Below, piece by piece: positions 1 through 7,123 of a stretch of 64,000 bases of DNA. The notes below the pieces were generated by a model. That model searched no databases and was not told the DNA's origin. It worked only from the letters and a program-made list of their open reading frames with translations. How positions within the stretch are numbered: the stretch's first letter is position 1; every line of letters starts with the position of its first letter. Source of the DNA: Nitratiruptor tergarcus DSM 16512. Lineage in GTDB: Bacteria; Campylobacterota; Campylobacteria; Campylobacterales; Nitratiruptoraceae. The position numbers and the translations under genes were made by a program. Location: the NCBI RefSeq assembly GCF_027946175.1, contig NZ_AP026671.1, positions 1-64,000 on the forward strand, written 5' to 3'.

Positions 1-2
1 CT

Positions 3-107
3 CCAGATAATTGTAAAAAACATCATCAAAAAATGATAAATTTATTAAAAGAAAATCTTAATACCAATGAACAAGTGCAAAATAGCAAATATTGTGAGAA
101 AACTTAA
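3..107 (+). pseudogene. 3' tail of an unidentified gene cut by the window edge
   Basis: An open frame runs in from the window edge and reads 34 codons to TAA at 105-107. The peptide is hydrophilic, starts PDNCKKHHQKM and contains two Cys. Reading past the stop gives 15 more plausible codons before TGA, and fragments of other frames downstream look coding. The region therefore looks like a decayed gene end rather than an intact gene. I do not recognise the family; it could also be an intact C-terminus of a gene starting outside the window. Confidence 0.3.
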
Positions 108-360
108 AAGAGTTTATCAGATGCTATCAAACGTAGTTGCAGAACTAAAACTTGATTAGCATGAAAAGAAGGACTGAGGTATATGTACTATTGTTATGAA
201 GTTTTGATGGGTGAAATAGAAAAACTTTCTTATTATTTCTTCTGTGAACAATCCTACGAATGAAGATATAAAATGCATCGATCCAGCTATAGAAACTGGG
301 GAGAAGTTTTAACTTATAAATTTGTTATGATTTAAAACAATAATTTTATCTCTCAATTCT
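108..360. other. Gene-free, apparently decayed stretch
   Basis: No convincing gene. Short frames open and close at 183-263 and around 240-311 on the plus strand; the latter reads NPTNEDIKCIDPAIETGEKF then a stop, which looks like coding sequence broken by frameshifts. No clear hairpin or repeat was seen. Confidence 0.35.
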
Positions 361-376
361 TAAAAATAGGTTGTGC

Positions 377-400
377 TATAATACTTATAAATATAAGTAT
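377..400 (+). promoter_or_regulatory. Promoter and palindromic operator of the toxin-antitoxin operon
   Basis: A perfect TATAAT -10 box lies at 377-382. An inverted repeat immediately follows: ATACTTAT (381-388), spacer AAAT, ATAAGTAT (393-400). It covers the expected transcription start near 389. An AAGGA ribosome site follows at 401-405, six bases before the ATG at 412. Antitoxins commonly repress their own operons by binding such palindromes, so this is the likely autoregulatory operator; binding itself is inferred. Confidence 0.6.
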
Positions 401-411
401 AAGGACTAGTA

Positions 412-738
412 ATGAAAGCATTGGGTATCAGAGATTTGCAGAAAAATCCATCGGCTTTAACAAAATTTTTGGAGGAAAATGAGTATACATTAATAACCAA
501 AAGAAACGTTCCTTTGGGAATAGCTATATCTTTTAATGATGATATCATCACAAAAGGATTGAAAACATCTCTCCTTATCAATGCTTACGAAGAAGGCTTG
601 GTAAGTCTGGGGGAATTGGCAAAAGCCTTGGATATATCGAAAAAAGAGGCCATGAAGCTGATATCTATCAATGGAAAAAACGTAATTGACTACGATTTCA
701 AAGAGGATCTGGAAAATTTGAAAGATTTTGCACAATGA
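412..738 (+). CDS. Antitoxin, Phd-like N-terminus with UPF0175-like C-terminus
   Basis: 108 residues. The first ~45 residues (start MKALGIRDLQKNPSALTKFL, then a 'TKRNVPLGIAI' strand) resemble the DNA-binding fold of Phd/YefM antitoxins. The second half (about 55-95: a 'GLVSLGELAKALDISKKEAM' helix pair, then NGKNVIDYDFKEDLE) matches the pattern of UPF0175 antitoxins. The stop overlaps the toxin start by four bases (ATGA), so the two are translationally coupled. It should neutralise the downstream PIN toxin and repress the operon through the palindrome at 381-400. Family placement is from motif recognition only. Confidence 0.72.
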   Translation: MKALGIRDLQKNPSALTKFLEENEYTLITKRNVPLGIAISFNDDIITKGLKTSLLINAYEEGLVSLGELAKALDISKKEAMKLISINGKNVIDYDFKEDLENLKDFAQ

Positions 739-1190
739 TTGTAGTGAGTGACAGTACTACATTGATAATTTTATTTGATTTGAATAGATTGGATCTACTG
801 CAAAACCTTTTTCAAAAAATTTATATTCCTAATAAGGTACATGAAGAAATTACTTATAAAGAAGATATCTCTATACCAGAGTTCATTGAAATAGTGGAGG
901 TAGATAAGAGTGAAATATTGAAATATCTTGAGTTTTATCTCGATGAAGGAGAGAGTGAAGCGATCTCATTAGCTTTGGAGAGAGAACTACCTTTGATTAT
1001 TGATGAGAAAAAGGGAAGAAAAATAGCAAAAAATCTGGGTATCAAGATAGTGGGACTTCTTGGTATCATATATCTTAATATACAAAAGGGTTTTATCACA
1101 AAAAAAGAGGCGAAAGAGCTTTTAGAAACAGCCGTGAAAAATGGTTATAGGATTTCTGAAAAATTGATTAAGGAAGTACTAGAGCGATAA
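735..1190 (+). CDS. DUF3368-type PIN-domain toxin (predicted RNase)
   Basis: 151 residues. It begins MIVVSDSTTLIILFDLNRLDLL, the first PIN motif with Asp6 and the S-[ST]-x-L-I pattern typical of DUF3368. Further acidic residues expected to hold metal are in 'DEGESEAISLALE' (about 73-85) and 'LIIDEKKGRKIA' (about 93-104), followed by 'LGIKIVGLLGII', another family hallmark. PIN toxins cleave RNA with Mg2+ or Mn2+. The gene is coupled to the upstream antitoxin by ATGA overlap. All core acidic positions appear kept, so it is probably functional. Confidence 0.78.
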   Translation: MIVVSDSTTLIILFDLNRLDLLQNLFQKIYIPNKVHEEITYKEDISIPEFIEIVEVDKSEILKYLEFYLDEGESEAISLALERELPLIIDEKKGRKIAKNLGIKIVGLLGIIYLNIQKGFITKKEAKELLETAVKNGYRISEKLIKEVLER

Positions 1191-1309
1191 AAAAGGCAAA
1201 ATGGAGAGTTTAATCAAAAGGTCTTCTCTCGATTATTTTGATGTAGCTAATCTTGAGTAGAAATCAACCTCTATAAAAAACACTCAAGAAATACTTTGAG
1301 ACAAATTTC

Positions 1310-2770
1310 TCAAATCTTCTTCTTATCCTCCAAAATAAACCTGTGCAGCTCTTTACAAAAATCGCTATAGCAGACGATATTTTGCTCTTCGATGTTTTCA
1401 GCGAGCTCTAGCTGCATACGCAAATAGTCTTTTTCTTGGCGTCTTAAAAAGAGTACTCCGCAGTAAAAAAAGCCAAGTTTTCGTAAAGCCTCTACCACTT
1501 TATCGATATTTGCTACACTTTGCAAGCATATATCTGCATAGACCATATCGGGATGTTTTTTGACAGCCTCTTCAAAAATAGCGGTAACACGCTCCTCAAA
1601 ATTTATTCCAGCACCATCAATGACGATCGCTGTAATATTAAATGTAGCGTTATGCTCAATGGCAATCTTCTCTTTTGTCTCTCCTCCTTCTGCAATTTCA
1701 AATGGTACATTGCAAAGTTCATAACTCTTTTTGATCCACTCTTGATAACGTTTTGGGATAAATATTTTTCGAAGTGTTCTCTTAAAGACCAAATACTCTA
1801 CAACGGTTGCTCCCCTTGTATCTCTAAAGGGGTATTTATGCCCTTTGAGACGCACCATCTGATGCACCTCTCCAAGCTGCAAAGCAGTAGGTGCAAAGCC
1901 AAACCTCGCATTTGCTCTTTGGCTGTAGGGATGAAATGTGACAGCTTCGCCAAAAAGTGCACTGAGCCCTAGCTCTTTTGCCTTTTGGATGAGCTTTTCA
2001 AACATCACTTTCATAATTCCCATCCCTTTGAAGTTGGGATCTACTACAGCGATGCCAATTTCTGCTGTATTAGAATTTGGTACCATCACGAGGGCAAAGT
2101 GACCAACTATTTTGTCATCAATTTGCGCTACGATGGAGTGGATTGCGCCTGAGCGCTCTTTTTGTACTATTTTTTCAGGAAAGTAGAAGATGTCTTTGAA
2201 GTAGGTGTAGCCATAGTTTTTATAGATGAGTCGCGCTATGCCAACCTCATCTCCCTCTTGAAAGCTGCGTACTATGAGTCTTTCTTTGATATGCTCTTTT
2301 GTTGTTTGATCGAGATCGTCTCCAATATCGCTATAAAAACCAACATCCTCTTTGAGACGCAGATGCAAAGGAGCATATTTGATGACTGAAAATTTTTTGC
2401 CATGCAGGCCAAGATTGAAATATTTCAAACTATCTACGAGTAAATAGACGCGATTGAGCCCTTTGTTTTTCTCTTTAAGATCTAATGGGACTTGTCCTAA
2501 AATCTTAGGATCAAATGGTAGCCCCTCATCTCTTACATCTATTTTTATTCCATTGTGAAAAATCTCGCACTCGATTTCAATAATCCCTTCCTCATCTTTT
2601 TCATAGGCATGCTCTACCGCATTTTCAAAAAGCTCCCAGACTGCTTCAATGAGCTCATCAGTCTCTTTTTTTGGAAATGAGACGATAGCGCATAATTCAG
2701 CTAAAAAACTACGTACCGGCTTGAAAAACTCGATATCGTTGTATGTTTTAATAAAAAATCTATTTTTCAC
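1310..2770 (-). CDS. Fusion of RsbW-like ATPase domain and GNAT acetyltransferase
   Basis: 486 residues. Residues 1-140 look like an anti-sigma-factor-type HATPase: the N box is in 'ELFENAVEHAY' (47-56) and the ATP-binding Asp-x-Gly in 'DVRDEGLPFDP' (78-88). Residues about 165-320 form a GNAT domain; 'AEIGIAVVDPNFKGMGIMKV' carries the acetyl-CoA-binding loop. The last ~150 residues are unassigned but share the style of acetyltransferase-associated tails. The start overlaps the end of the amidohydrolase gene by 11 bases, so the two are coupled. The ATPase part suggests a regulatory switch; no sigma factor or anti-anti-sigma gene is adjacent. Substrate unknown. Confidence 0.7.
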   Translation of the reverse strand: MKNRFFIKTYNDIEFFKPVRSFLAELCAIVSFPKKETDELIEAVWELFENAVEHAYEKDEEGIIEIECEIFHNGIKIDVRDEGLPFDPKILGQVPLDLKEKNKGLNRVYLLVDSLKYFNLGLHGKKFSVIKYAPLHLRLKEDVGFYSDIGDDLDQTTKEHIKERLIVRSFQEGDEVGIARLIYKNYGYTYFKDIFYFPEKIVQKERSGAIHSIVAQIDDKIVGHFALVMVPNSNTAEIGIAVVDPNFKGMGIMKVMFEKLIQKAKELGLSALFGEAVTFHPYSQRANARFGFAPTALQLGEVHQMVRLKGHKYPFRDTRGATVVEYLVFKRTLRKIFIPKRYQEWIKKSYELCNVPFEIAEGGETKEKIAIEHNATFNITAIVIDGAGINFEERVTAIFEEAVKKHPDMVYADICLQSVANIDKVVEALRKLGFFYCGVLFLRRQEKDYLRMQLELAENIEEQNIVCYSDFCKELHRFILEDKKKI

Positions 2771-3959
2771 AAAACTCTCCCATCGCTTTTAGAGCTGCTG
2801 CGCTTAAAATTTTCATACCAATTGGTAACGCATCCTCGTCCACATCAAATTTTGGATGGTGCTGCGCTACACAAGTTCCTTTTTTGGGATTACACACACC
2901 AAGGCGAAAAAAGGCTCCTGGTACGAACTCTAAGTATCTACTAAAATCCTCTCCACCCATCACGGGATCTTTCAAGTCAATCACGTTCTCTTCGCCGATA
3001 ATCTCTTTTGCAACTTCTACAATAATATCTACTGCCTTATCATCATTGATAAGCTCTGGATTCCCATACTCATAGTGAAACTTATATTGTGCACCCATAG
3101 CGTGGCAGATTCCGTGAATAGTATCTTCCATCATAGCTGGAATATTTTTGCGCACCTTCTCATTTACTGTTCGCACAGTTCCTGTTAGCTTTATATGATC
3201 GCAAATGATGTTTGGTGCAGTTCCGCCCTCAATGGTTCCAAGACTAATAACTGCTGGGTGGAGGGGATCGATGCGGCGGGAGATGATGTGGTTGAGTGAG
3301 TTAACACACATCGAAGAGACCAAAATTGCATCCACTCCCTCATGTGGTCTTGCTCCATGAGCGCTCTTGCCAAATATTTCTATTTCAAATGTATCGGCAC
3401 TTGCCATCATCACACCGTATTTGTAGCCAATTTGCCCCGTCATGAGATAGGGATAGACATGGAGCCCAAAAATGGCTTTGACATTTTCTAGTGCACCATC
3501 GCGTATCATCTCTTCAGCTCCACCATCGCTTACCTCTTCTGAGGGCTGGAAAATAAAGCGAATATTGCAAGGGGGCTTCTCTTTTACCTGTGCAAAAGCA
3601 ATTGCTGCTCCTACTGCAATTGCTGTATGGGCATCGTGCCCGCAAGCATGCATGACGCCTGGCACTTCGCTCGCGTAAGGTTTTTCATTTTGCTCTTGAA
3701 TAGGCAGAGCATCCATATCGGCGCGAATTGCTACAAAGGGTTTACTCTCATCTACTACTAAATCAGCTACAAGACCATGATGTGTTGCAAACTCTTTAAT
3801 CGCATATCCTTCAATCTCTAAAATCCCTTTGACAAGATATTTGGTATGTTCTTCATGGTGGGAGAGTTCAGGGTGTTTGTGGATATCTCTCCGTACGTGG
3901 ATAACTTTGTCTTTGAGGCCATCGATGATTTTAAAAAGCTCTTTTTTTATCTCCTTCAT
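2760..3959 (-). CDS. M20D-family amidohydrolase (hippurate/N-acyl-amino-acid hydrolase type)
   Basis: 399 residues, the usual family length. Metal and catalytic motifs are all present: RADMDALPIQE (Asp81/Asp83), HACGHDAH (Cys106, His108), QPSEE with catalytic Glu141/142, and GGEDFSRYL near 345. The family removes acyl groups from amino acids or peptides using two metal ions, with Cys coordination typical of the M20D subgroup (HipO, IAA-amino-acid hydrolases). Cytosolic, no signal peptide. First gene of a two-gene minus-strand operon with the ATPase-GNAT fusion. Exact substrate cannot be read from sequence. Confidence 0.88.
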   Translation of the reverse strand: MKEIKKELFKIIDGLKDKVIHVRRDIHKHPELSHHEEHTKYLVKGILEIEGYAIKEFATHHGLVADLVVDESKPFVAIRADMDALPIQEQNEKPYASEVPGVMHACGHDAHTAIAVGAAIAFAQVKEKPPCNIRFIFQPSEEVSDGGAEEMIRDGALENVKAIFGLHVYPYLMTGQIGYKYGVMMASADTFEIEIFGKSAHGARPHEGVDAILVSSMCVNSLNHIISRRIDPLHPAVISLGTIEGGTAPNIICDHIKLTGTVRTVNEKVRKNIPAMMEDTIHGICHAMGAQYKFHYEYGNPELINDDKAVDIIVEVAKEIIGEENVIDLKDPVMGGEDFSRYLEFVPGAFFRLGVCNPKKGTCVAQHHPKFDVDEDALPIGMKILSAAALKAMGEFCEK

Positions 3960-4065
3960 GCAAAGCCTTTTTTTCTATGATAAATCAAAAAAGTTTAAAA
4001 GTTTCTGTAATGGGAAAATAAAAAGCTTACAATATAAAGAAAGACTCGATTTTATGGGGATTATG

Positions 4066-4115
4066 AGTGGTGGCCAGAGGCGGATTCGAACCGCCGACAC
4101 AGGGATTTTCAGTCC
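4066..4115 (-). repeat. Left att repeat: displaced 3' fragment of tRNA-Phe
   Basis: These 50 bases are identical to 7074-7123. They cover the 3' part of tRNA-Phe from the anticodon stem through the T arm and acceptor to the encoded CCA, on the minus strand. Homology stops at 4116, where the real tRNA continues but this copy reads TAAAATT. Beyond the other edge an imperfect match continues for about 20 bases (TCGATTTTATGG is shared), marking original tRNA-downstream sequence. It is not a functional tRNA. Confidence 0.85.
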
Positions 4116-4294
4116 TAAAATTACTATATTTTCATAAATCTTAATCCGTTATCAATGCTTCTTAATAGTCCTTGAAATCGAGCCTATCAAACTGTTATGA
4201 TGTTATCAGGATATAGCATAAAAAATTAAGTTTTCTAAATTCTAGTTACCTATAGGTTACTTTTTTGATTTTCTAAAAAATTTAAAGAGTGAAA

Positions 4295-4345
4295 ATGGAC
4301 TGGATACGCTCTAAAAAATATACTGGTGTATATTCAAAAAATTGA
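4295..4345 (+). pseudogene. Start remnant of a tyrosine-recombinase integrase
   Basis: The frame opens with ATG and reads MDWIRSKKYTGVYSKN before TGA. The 'W-x-[RK]-SKKYTGVY' opening is what I recall for integrases of Campylobacterota islands, at the arm-DNA-binding domain. Everything after about codon 13 is lost. It lies 180 bases inside the left att repeat and points into the element, as an element's own integrase would. With so few residues the call is suggestive only. Confidence 0.42.
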
Positions 4346-4378
4346 AAAACTCAAACAAGAGGTAATCGGATAAAAAGG

Positions 4379-4710
4379 ATGCTAAAGCAGTGGCAGGATA
4401 TTGTGGATGAGCTATGGCCAGAAAACAAAAAGGCGGGTAAATATCGCATCACAAAGATCTGCAAAGACTTGGAGCTACAGTTTTGAGTCTTGGCCTCTCA
4501 AACAAAGACAGGAAATTGTAAAGCGGCTTGGCTGAAATAGAGCAGGACAGTGATGGTATCTTAAAAATAGAAGCGATTACCGATGTTAATAAAGTGCAAG
4601 TGGAAATCAAAAAAGCTGGCAGGGTAAGATTTGCTTACACAAAACCGCTTATCTATCAAACCAATGTAGCGACTGATAATGATGAGGTATTAAAATGGAG
4701 AAAGTTTTAG
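4379..4710 (+). pseudogene. Frameshifted unidentified element gene
   Basis: Coding-like sequence passes through three frames. From ATG 4379 it reads MLKQWQDIVDELWPENKKAG... to TGA after 'CKDLELQF'. One frame over it continues SYSFESWPLKQRQEIVKRL. Another shift near 4525 gives AEIEQDSDGILKIEAITDV... to TAG at 4708-4710. Joined, this would be a roughly 110-residue protein with two frameshifts. The last part alone could still be translated from TTG 4528. No family recognised. Confidence 0.4.
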
Positions 4711-5009
4711 CAAATATCAGGCCAGTGGATAAGGAGATAGATATCGAGGAGCTCAAAAAACGCAAAAAGCAAGAGGAAAAAGATAGACACCTTATCAATG
4801 GTTTCCAGGCGATTTTGAGATTGAATAATGGCAAGTTGATCCAAAAGCAGATACTCAAATATTTCAATGAGGATGATTATAGTGTATATAGTAAGCAAAA
4901 GATTTTTCCAGTATTGAATAATCCACACTATGATGGCAAGTATTGGAAGGTGTGGCGCACAGGTGAAAGAAATCATATCAAAGAGTATCATTTGATAGAT
5001 ACACTGTAG
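4695..5009 (+). CDS. Hypothetical protein of the tRNA-Phe element
   Basis: 104 residues, intact, starting ATG within the 3' end of the preceding broken frame (16-base overlap in another frame). The N-terminal third is charged and helical (DIEELKKRKKQEEKDR). The C-terminal part is rich in aromatics (NPHYDGKYWKVWRTGERNH) and could be a small winged-helix-like fold, but I recognise no family. No strong ribosome site precedes it (GATGAGG around 4680). It may be the tail of a larger decayed gene rather than an independent gene. Confidence 0.45.
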   Translation: MEKVLANIRPVDKEIDIEELKKRKKQEEKDRHLINGFQAILRLNNGKLIQKQILKYFNEDDYSVYSKQKIFPVLNNPHYDGKYWKVWRTGERNHIKEYHLIDTL

Positions 5010-5267
5010 AGAGTTACAGATAGAATCAAAGAAAGCTTATAGGGTGGGAAAAATGTGAATCGTTGGAAACGTGGGAATTTCGGATAATGAACAATCAAAT
5101 AAAAGCAAACAAAAAGCAAATAAAAAGGAGAACAATAAAGGAGAATAAAAGCAATTATCAATACATGAATAACAACTATTTACGAAAGCAATATGCCAAC
5201 GATACCGCGCTCTATGGCTACTTTGAGCGTATTGTATTGAATATTTGCATCTAAAAATATCCTTACA
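5010..5267. other. Low-complexity, probably decayed stretch
   Basis: The sequence is Lys/Asn/Gln-codon rich. One frame reads NEQSNKSKQKANKK...GE and stops near 5149, looking like the hydrophilic tail of a lost gene; another frame is open from 5063 to 5254 but of low complexity. Neither has a ribosome site or recognisable domain, so I annotate no gene here. Confidence 0.35.
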
Positions 5268-5296
5268 ATTATATCATATGATATAATAATTATAAT
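5268..5296 (+). promoter_or_regulatory. Palindromic operator and promoter of the brnT-like operon
   Basis: A perfect 20-base palindrome spans 5268-5287 (half site ATTATATCAT). Two TATAAT hexamers are present, at 5282-5287 inside the palindrome and at 5291-5296. Transcription would start around 5295-5303, ahead of the GTG start at 5331, which is preceded by AAAGG. BrnA-type antitoxins are known to bind DNA through a ribbon-helix-helix domain and repress their operon, which fits this site; binding here is inferred. Confidence 0.6.
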
Positions 5297-5330
5297 AGAA
5301 ACGATATAGAAACTATACCAAAGGTAATAA

Positions 5331-5603
5331 GTGCATATCGAATACGATCCAAACAAAAGTAAAGCCAATAAGCAAAAGCATGGCTTAGACTTTGAGGAGG
5401 CTAGAGAGCTCTTTGAAAATGACGACTCACTCATCGTGCCAGCCAAGATTATTGATGGCGAGGAGCGATATGCGCTTATCGGCTATCTCGATGGCAAGTG
5501 CTATGTGGCAATATTCACCTATAGAGGTGAAAATATCAGGATCATAAGTGTGAGAAGATGTAGAAAAAACGAGGAGAGAAACTATGAAGAGTATAACGGC
5601 TAA
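5331..5603 (+). CDS. brnT: BrnT-like toxin (DUF497), predicted RNase
   Basis: 90 residues starting at GTG. Hallmarks of the BrnT/DUF497 fold are visible: 'EYDPNKSKANKQKHGLDFEEARELFEND' at 3-30 (the W/Y-D-P-x-K-x2-x2-N-x2-K-H pattern), then 'EERYALIGYLDGKCYVAIFTYR', and the C-terminal 'IRIISVRRCRKNEERNYE', the usual R-I-I-S-x-R-x-A/C-x-x-x-E-x-x-x-Y signature. BrnT toxins cleave RNA. The 3' end overlaps the antitoxin gene by 20 bases. Toxin-first order is typical for brnTA. The gene is intact although the element around it is decayed. Confidence 0.82.
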   Translation: MHIEYDPNKSKANKQKHGLDFEEARELFENDDSLIVPAKIIDGEERYALIGYLDGKCYVAIFTYRGENIRIISVRRCRKNEERNYEEYNG

Positions 5604-5841
5604 AGAGTTTGATGAGAAGTTTGATAGAGGCGAAGATATAAGTGAGTATCTTGATTTTGGTAAGGCTAAAAGAGTAGGAGAAGTTAAAAAGCAGCCTACC
5701 AAAAAGATAAATATCGACCTACCTCAAAACATCCTCAATCTCATCGATGAGGAAGCAAGTAAAATAGGAGTGGCAAGGCAGGCACTGCTGAAAGTGTGGA
5801 TAGTGGAGAGGCTCAAAGAGGAACTATCCAAGCCATTGTGA
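5584..5841 (+). CDS. brnA: BrnA/CopG-like ribbon-helix-helix antitoxin
   Basis: 85 residues. The N-terminal half (MKSITAKEFDEKFDRGEDI) is the flexible toxin-wrapping part; the C-terminal half 'KINIDLPQNILNLIDEEASK' then IGVARQALLKVWIVERLKEE is a ribbon-helix-helix: a basic strand followed by two helices. It starts inside the toxin gene (20-base overlap), ensuring coupled expression. Expected to bind the toxin and, as a dimer of complexes, the palindrome at 5268-5287. Assignment to BrnA rather than another CopG antitoxin rests on the BrnT partner. Confidence 0.78.
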   Translation: MKSITAKEFDEKFDRGEDISEYLDFGKAKRVGEVKKQPTKKINIDLPQNILNLIDEEASKIGVARQALLKVWIVERLKEELSKPL

Positions 5842-5952
5842 TTTGACGCTTATATGGATGCTTACATCAAAGGTACTGGGTGGAAGATCAAGTGCGCCAG
5901 TGGTGCGTGCCCCGATATTTTTTAGTTGAACGATTGAAAAAAAGGAGTTCAT
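5842..5952. other. Short gap after the antitoxin, no intact gene
   Basis: The plus strand reads FDAYMDAYIKGTGWKIKCAS and nine more codons to TAG near 5924, without a usable start, so it may be a fragment of a lost gene. A good ribosome site (AAAGGAG, 5941-5947 region) precedes the next broken gene. Confidence 0.3.
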
Positions 5953-6137
5953 ATTTCACAAAAAATATTTGGAACTGATGAGGAACTCGCAAGCGTATTA
6001 CAACCATTTATTGAACAACTTATCGAGAAGCTTGCTCCAAAAATCTCCTTAATCAAAGATATCAATGAAGCCAAAGAGAGTTGTTAGAGGATCATATCCA
6101 CTTCCTTTCAAATGATTTGATTGCAATGGAGGCTTAA
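5953..6137 (+). pseudogene. Broken small element gene (start mutated, one frameshift)
   Basis: After an AAAGGAG ribosome site, the frame begins at ATT rather than ATG and reads SQKIFGTDEELASVLQPFIE and on to ...KDINEAKESC, stop at 6085-6087. A shift at about 6079 restores an open frame, ELLEDHIHFLSNDLIAMEA, ending TAA 6135-6137. Repaired, the product would be about 60 residues, mostly helical. Its N-terminus resembles the leader helix of small excisionase/helix-turn-helix proteins of related elements, but the DNA-binding part is not evident. Confidence 0.45.
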
Positions 6138-6238
6138 TGTGGATATCATAACTATGCTGCTCATAATTTCACTTTATAGTAAGCTTATTGCAATCAAGAG
6201 CTGATTACATCCTCATAAGTATCTGCTGGATTATCCTA

Positions 6239-6362
6239 TTAACCAATTGCAAAGAGTTCAATATCGTTACTATCATCAATTGAAAAGTAGAGTTTTTTCA
6301 ATACTCTTTGAAGCGGTTTTTTTATCTTTTTTGATGAATTTTTGCACTTTAAGGATTTTGAA
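6239..6362 (-). pseudogene. Possible minus-strand gene fragment
   Basis: On the minus strand a frame open for 41 codons ends ...KKLYFSIDDSNDIELFAIG, stop TAA (6239-6241). It has no ATG and a stop just upstream. Amino-acid composition looks coding: a lysine-rich helix followed by an acidic tail. It may be the 3' remnant of an element gene. Confidence is low because the fragment is short and no family is recognised. Confidence 0.25.
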
Positions 6363-6554
6363 ACTTAAATGTGAATAGTTTTTCACATCTTTATTGATTT
6401 TGATGGCGATATATAAATAATTCATTTAAGTTTTGAGTATTTATCTACACTATGAAAAGTAAAGCTTAAAAGATAACAATATAACAATAAAAATGACAAA
6501 AATAAGTGTAATTATCTACGATATGTACATATCACATTATACCAAAGGGGAAAA
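6363..6554. promoter_or_regulatory. Noncoding control region ahead of the element's small genes
   Basis: AT-rich, without open frames. It contains an inverted repeat TGTGAA (6370-6375) / TTCACA (6382-6387) with a six-base spacer, a possible operator. The start at 6555 is preceded by AAAGGGG (6544-6550). Nothing else was identified. Confidence 0.3.
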
Positions 6555-6749
6555 ATGACAGCAAAAGAGATGGCAGCTGCTATCAATGTGCCAGAGAACA
6601 CCTTCAGTAGATAGAAGCACTCACGTCCAGAACTCTATCAGCGTATCGTCAAGAGCTTTGAGTGTGAAGAGGCTTTGAATAAACTTGCAATAATGTTAGA
6701 TGAGGCAAAAGAGATTATCGAAAAATACAAAAAGGAGAGAAAAATATGA
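6555..6749 (+). pseudogene. Small helix-turn-helix gene with a nonsense codon
   Basis: From ATG 6555 the frame reads MTAKEMAAAINVPENTFSR, then TAG at codon 20, then KHSRPELYQRIVKSFECEEA and on to ...KKERKI and TGA at 6747-6749. In such helix-turn-helix openings the interrupted position is normally Trp ('SRWK'), so a single TGG-to-TAG change explains the break. Repaired, it would be a 64-residue phage/plasmid-type DNA-binding protein. Its stop overlaps the next gene's ATG (ATGA at 6746-6749), so the two formed an operon. Confidence 0.6.
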
Positions 6750-6946
6750 GTCAAGATTATATGGCTAAAGAGTGGTTTCACAATAAAATGAAAAGAAAAA
6801 TAAACGAGATGAAAGAATCTCATGATGAGCTTAATGCTATGCAGTGGACTTTGTATTTACGTTTTCTTATGGGTGAAACGATGGATATCATTGATGATCT
6901 TGAGAAACGATATACGGCAATTGAAAAAGAGCTTGAAGCGCTATAG
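6746..6946 (+). CDS. Small helical hypothetical protein of the element
   Basis: 66 residues, intact. Predominantly helical with a charged C-terminal coiled-coil stretch (IIDDLEKRYTAIEKELEAL). Preceded by AAGGAGAGA at a good distance and overlapping the broken helix-turn-helix gene by ATGA. No recognised family. Because its partner is nonfunctional and the element is decayed, it may be a relic that is still open. Confidence 0.5.
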   Translation: MSQDYMAKEWFHNKMKRKINEMKESHDELNAMQWTLYLRFLMGETMDIIDDLEKRYTAIEKELEAL

Positions 6947-7073
6947 AAAAAAAATGTTAGTAATGGGTAATGATTTTTCAAATAGGTGTAAAGAGGGTAT
7001 AATGACTTAAAATCTATTAACCTTAAAAAGTTTCTCAAAATGCTTTTAAGTTTCGATTTTATGGAGATTTTGA

Positions 7074-7123
7074 AGTGGTGGCCAGAGGCGGATTCGAACC
7101 GCCGACACAGGGATTTTCAGTCC
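7074..7123 (-). repeat. Right att repeat, inside the intact tRNA-Phe gene
   Basis: Identical over 50 bases to 4066-4115. The crossover must lie within this stretch, which covers the anticodon loop to the 3' end of the tRNA. Integration regenerated a full tRNA on this side. Confidence 0.85.

Larger units (their letters stand above)
4066..7123. mobile_element. Decayed integrative element inserted at tRNA-Phe
   Basis: About 3 kb is bounded by a perfect 50 bp direct repeat (4066-4115 and 7074-7123), which is the 3' two-thirds of tRNA-Phe. The complete tRNA is at the right end and the displaced 3' fragment at the left. This is the classic footprint of tyrosine-recombinase integration at a tRNA gene. 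Inside are an integrase start remnant (4295), frameshifted genes (4379-4710, 5953-6137), a nonsense-mutated small DNA-binding gene (6555), an intact BrnT/BrnA-type pair (5331-5841) and two small unknown genes. The element has lost most of its integrase and is presumably immobile. Confidence 0.82.

Noticed and set aside
5063-5254. A 63-codon open frame in the tRNA-Phe element
   Set aside because: Very Lys/Asn/Gln rich, non-ATG start, no ribosome site; a competing frame reads a more coding-like hydrophilic tail. Most likely decayed sequence.
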